Below, in pieces: positions 5,119-7,076 of a stretch of DNA of 7,076 nucleotides. Numbering within the stretch: the stretch's first letter is position 1; each line of letters starts with the position of its first letter. This DNA comes from Anaerolineae bacterium (lineage in GTDB: Bacteria; Chloroflexota; Anaerolineae; E26-bin7), in contig JAOZOT010000178.1 in the NCBI GenBank assembly GCA_029933115.1, positions 1 through 7,076 of the forward strand, read 5' to 3'. The notes beneath the pieces are model-generated. The model made no database searches and had not been told where the DNA came from. It worked only from the letters and a program-made list of their open reading frames with translations. The position numbers and the translations under genes are program-made.

Positions 5119-7047
5119 GCTCTCCTGTTGTTCCATATTCGCCAGGGTTTTGGCCACCTCCTCGATGGCCACTCTCTGTTTGCGGTAGAGATCCGATTCG
5201 CTCATGGCCAACCGGCCGGCGATGTCCCGCACGCGCCGGCCTTGGATGAATTTCATCTCCAGAATGTTGTACAGAATCCACTCCGAGGTGGTCATGCGGC
5301 GTTCTCCCTCAGGTTTGAGGGATTCGATGGCTCGGTTCAAAACGGCGCGTAGGGCTTTGGCCGGATTGCCGTCGTTCTCCCGCAAAGCTTCTTCCACGAT
5401 CTTTAATTTGAGCAAGGGGCTCTCCGTCAGTTTGGGGCCACCCCAGTAGTGGCTGAGAGCGTCTTTGACCCATTGCTGAAAGTCAGGGGCGTAAAGGGGG
5501 CTGCTCTCGATGGTCTCCAGCCCCGGCGAGCCGGTATAGCGAACTGTCCCCCGCCAGCGCTGGATCAATTCGATCTCAGGGATGATGCTCCTCAGGACTG
5601 TGAAAATCCCCTGCTGGAGGCTTCGGTCCTCCAGGGCCACTTCGGCTTGGTTGATCAAAGCTTCTACAACTTCCTGCTCCTCGGCTGTCAAATCAGGCTC
5701 AGGTTCACGTGCTTCCAGGCCAAGGATGCCTACAGTGGCGTCTCCGGCCCTGGTGCGCAGTGGGTAGAGCCAATAGCCGTCACGGACGATAAAACCGCCG
5801 CTCGTCGGGGAACTCGATGCTTCTTCCTCAGAGCTCGTTGTTACCGGTCGGACCAGAGCACCCAGGTCGCACGAATCCACGAAATCCTTACAGGCTCTCA
5901 GAGAGCCGCAGTGAGCTTCTATCTGAGGCCGCCCTCCGGCCATGACTACCACGAAACCCCTCCGCACCCTGAGTAGTTCGCACAGAGAGGTCAAAACGTT
6001 CTCCAGGAACTGTTTGAGGTCAGTGGTGGTCAACAAACGTTTATCCAGTTCTTGAATCCAGGTGATCTCTTCACGGTCCTGAAGGTAGATGAGGCGGTCA
6101 ATGAAGGGTTTGATCAGGTTAATCACAATCTGCAAAAGCACGATGGTAGTCACCACCGCGAAGACAAGCACTGTATCGCGTGGCAGGCCCAGGAGGCGTT
6201 CTGCTTTGGGTATGACCAGCATGATTATGATGACGCAGATGCCGACGAAGGGGCCTCGCAGTAGATAGTGGATGAGGCTGTGTTTGATGACCCGGTCGGG
6301 GGTCAGGACGCCGAAGTAGGCCACGCTGTAGGCCATGACCACGATCATGAGAGCTACGCCGAGGTTGCCAAGCAGGACGAGAAACAGGAGTGCGGCGGGG
6401 GGGATAAAGTCCGGTCGGCTGGCTATCAGGAGATAAGGGAAGACGCCCAGGCCCGGAGCGGCAAAGGAGATGGCCAGATAGGTCATGCGTCGCCGGGAGA
6501 CAGAAGTCAAGCAGCGCTGTTTGGCCCAGCGGATATTGGCCGCCCCTCCGATCACAGTGGCGAAGAAATAGATGGCAAACACCCAGAAAAGAGGACCGGC
6601 CGTCAGATGGCTCACCTGAGGTGAGTAATAGACCCCGTCTCTCACCAGAACATCGGTGAAGACGGCCATGAGCAGCAGAGCCAGCCCAATGATGTAGCTG
6701 ATGTAGACAGATATGCGCCTCAGGCGTGAGTTGGCGTTGGTGGTGCGCAGAAGGGCGTCGGAGAAATGCAAGTAGGCGGCCGGGACAAAGGCGATGCCGA
6801 TCCATTGGAACTTGAGCCAGAAGACGGCCGCTTCAAGAGTTTCCACCTTGGATAGCACTACGTCTCCGGCGTAGACAACGATGACGAAGGTGATCAGGGC
6901 GCAGAAGGAGCGGGCCACAGCACTGCGTAAGTTGTGGCTGAAGATGTAGACCAGGAGTGAAAAAGCAGTGATGACGATAGCCGACGAAAGGATTAGATTG
7001 GCGAAATTCAGAAAGAGGCCGATGTCGGTGGTAATGGTTTCCAACAT
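5113..7047 (-). CDS. Membrane-bound one-component regulator: 7TM sensor, GAF domain and C-terminal HTH
   Basis: The protein has 644 residues. The N-terminal half is a histidine-kinase-type 7TM sensor: hydrophobic segments near 11-35, 46-65, 75-95, 112-131, 150-170, 187-209 and 216-245, plus two more near 264-280 and 292-313. A GAF-like domain follows (about 338-475; WLYPLRTRAGDATVGILGLE and a closing LTAEEQEVVEALINQAEVAL). It contains a His379-Cys380, Cys386, Cys393 cluster. A linker module (480-600; SHYWGGPKLTESPL, EWILYNILEMKF) leads to a sigma-region-4-like HTH (604-632; VRDIAGRLAMSESDLYRKQR). No histidine phosphoacceptor box or HATPase motifs are present, so it is not a kinase. The likely role is a membrane-anchored transcription regulator sensing membrane or redox state. 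ATG 7047 has AGGTGAG six bases upstream. Its position just upstream of mvaA suggests that gene as a target, by inference. The ligand is unknown; domain calls are by eye. Confidence 0.75.
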   Translation of the reverse strand: MLETITTDIGLFLNFANLILSSAIVITAFSLLVYIFSHNLRSAVARSFCALITFVIVVYAGDVVLSKVETLEAAVFWLKFQWIGIAFVPAAYLHFSDALLRTTNANSRLRRISVYISYIIGLALLLMAVFTDVLVRDGVYYSPQVSHLTAGPLFWVFAIYFFATVIGGAANIRWAKQRCLTSVSRRRMTYLAISFAAPGLGVFPYLLIASRPDFIPPAALLFLVLLGNLGVALMIVVMAYSVAYFGVLTPDRVIKHSLIHYLLRGPFVGICVIIIMLVIPKAERLLGLPRDTVLVFAVVTTIVLLQIVINLIKPFIDRLIYLQDREEITWIQELDKRLLTTTDLKQFLENVLTSLCELLRVRRGFVVVMAGGRPQIEAHCGSLRACKDFVDSCDLGALVRPVTTSSEEEASSSPTSGGFIVRDGYWLYPLRTRAGDATVGILGLEAREPEPDLTAEEQEVVEALINQAEVALEDRSLQQGIFTVLRSIIPEIELIQRWRGTVRYTGSPGLETIESSPLYAPDFQQWVKDALSHYWGGPKLTESPLLKLKIVEEALRENDGNPAKALRAVLNRAIESLKPEGERRMTTSEWILYNILEMKFIQGRRVRDIAGRLAMSESDLYRKQRVAIEEVAKTLANMEQQESA

Positions 7048-7053
7048 ATAACG

Positions 7054-7060
7054 CTCACCT
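7054..7060 (-). promoter_or_regulatory. Ribosome-binding site of the membrane regulator
   Basis: AGGTGAG on the minus strand lies six bases from the ATG at 7047 and supports that start. The remaining 16 bases to the window edge are too few to judge a promoter. Confidence 0.6.
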
Positions 7061-7076
7061 ATTGAGAAGAGTCCGC

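Noticed and set aside
5113..7047. Calling the membrane protein a sensor histidine kinase
   Set aside because: The 7TM part resembles those of histidine kinases, but no H-box or ATPase N/G boxes occur; the C-terminus is a helix-turn-helix.

Overview
The window looks like a chromosomal segment of a bacterium that makes isoprenoids through an archaeal-style mevalonate pathway. Chloroflexota (Anaerolineae-like) is my best guess. It rests on a moderately high GC content, frequent TTG starts behind good Shine-Dalgarno sequences, an archaeal-type HMG-CoA synthase with its thiolase and DUF35 partners, and a 7TM-GAF-HTH regulator whose C-terminal module I associate with that phylum. This is inference; no rRNA or other marker is present.

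Layout. Four minus-strand genes run from about 2763 down to the left edge: archaeal-type HMG-CoA synthase (1708-2763), a thiolase-family protein (511-1668), a short truncated DUF35 zinc-ribbon protein (135-428), and a second DUF35 protein cut by the window edge (1-178). This is the order and partner set of the archaeal thiolase/DUF35/HMGS complex that makes HMG-CoA from acetyl-CoA. A two-gene plus-strand cassette follows at 2900-3666: a small RelE/PBECR-like putative toxin and a DUF2283 protein, with their own near-consensus sigma-70 promoter. It is divergent from HMGS and convergent with the next gene. On the minus strand there is then a class II HMG-CoA reductase (mvaA, 3725-4996) and, upstream of it, a 644-residue multi-pass membrane protein with a GAF domain and a C-terminal helix-turn-helix but no kinase domain (5113-7047).

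How it fits together. HMGS and HMGR carry all expected catalytic residues and would turn acetyl-CoA plus acetoacetyl-CoA into HMG-CoA and then mevalonate. The thiolase lacks every cysteine expected of a working thiolase: Asp83 stands where the nucleophile should be. It may therefore be a structural partner, with acetoacetyl-CoA coming from elsewhere. The leader of mvaA is unusual. Promoter-like sequences are followed by an intrinsic-terminator-like hairpin and U-run that ends 13 nt before the start codon, with a tandem heptamer just upstream. With a membrane-bound, DNA-binding sensor encoded directly upstream, this suggests local control of the committed mevalonate step, possibly by membrane state. 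That is the most interesting hypothesis in the window, and it is untested.

No intergenic stretch reaches 300 bases. No tRNA, rRNA, CRISPR array, insertion sequence or phage gene was seen.
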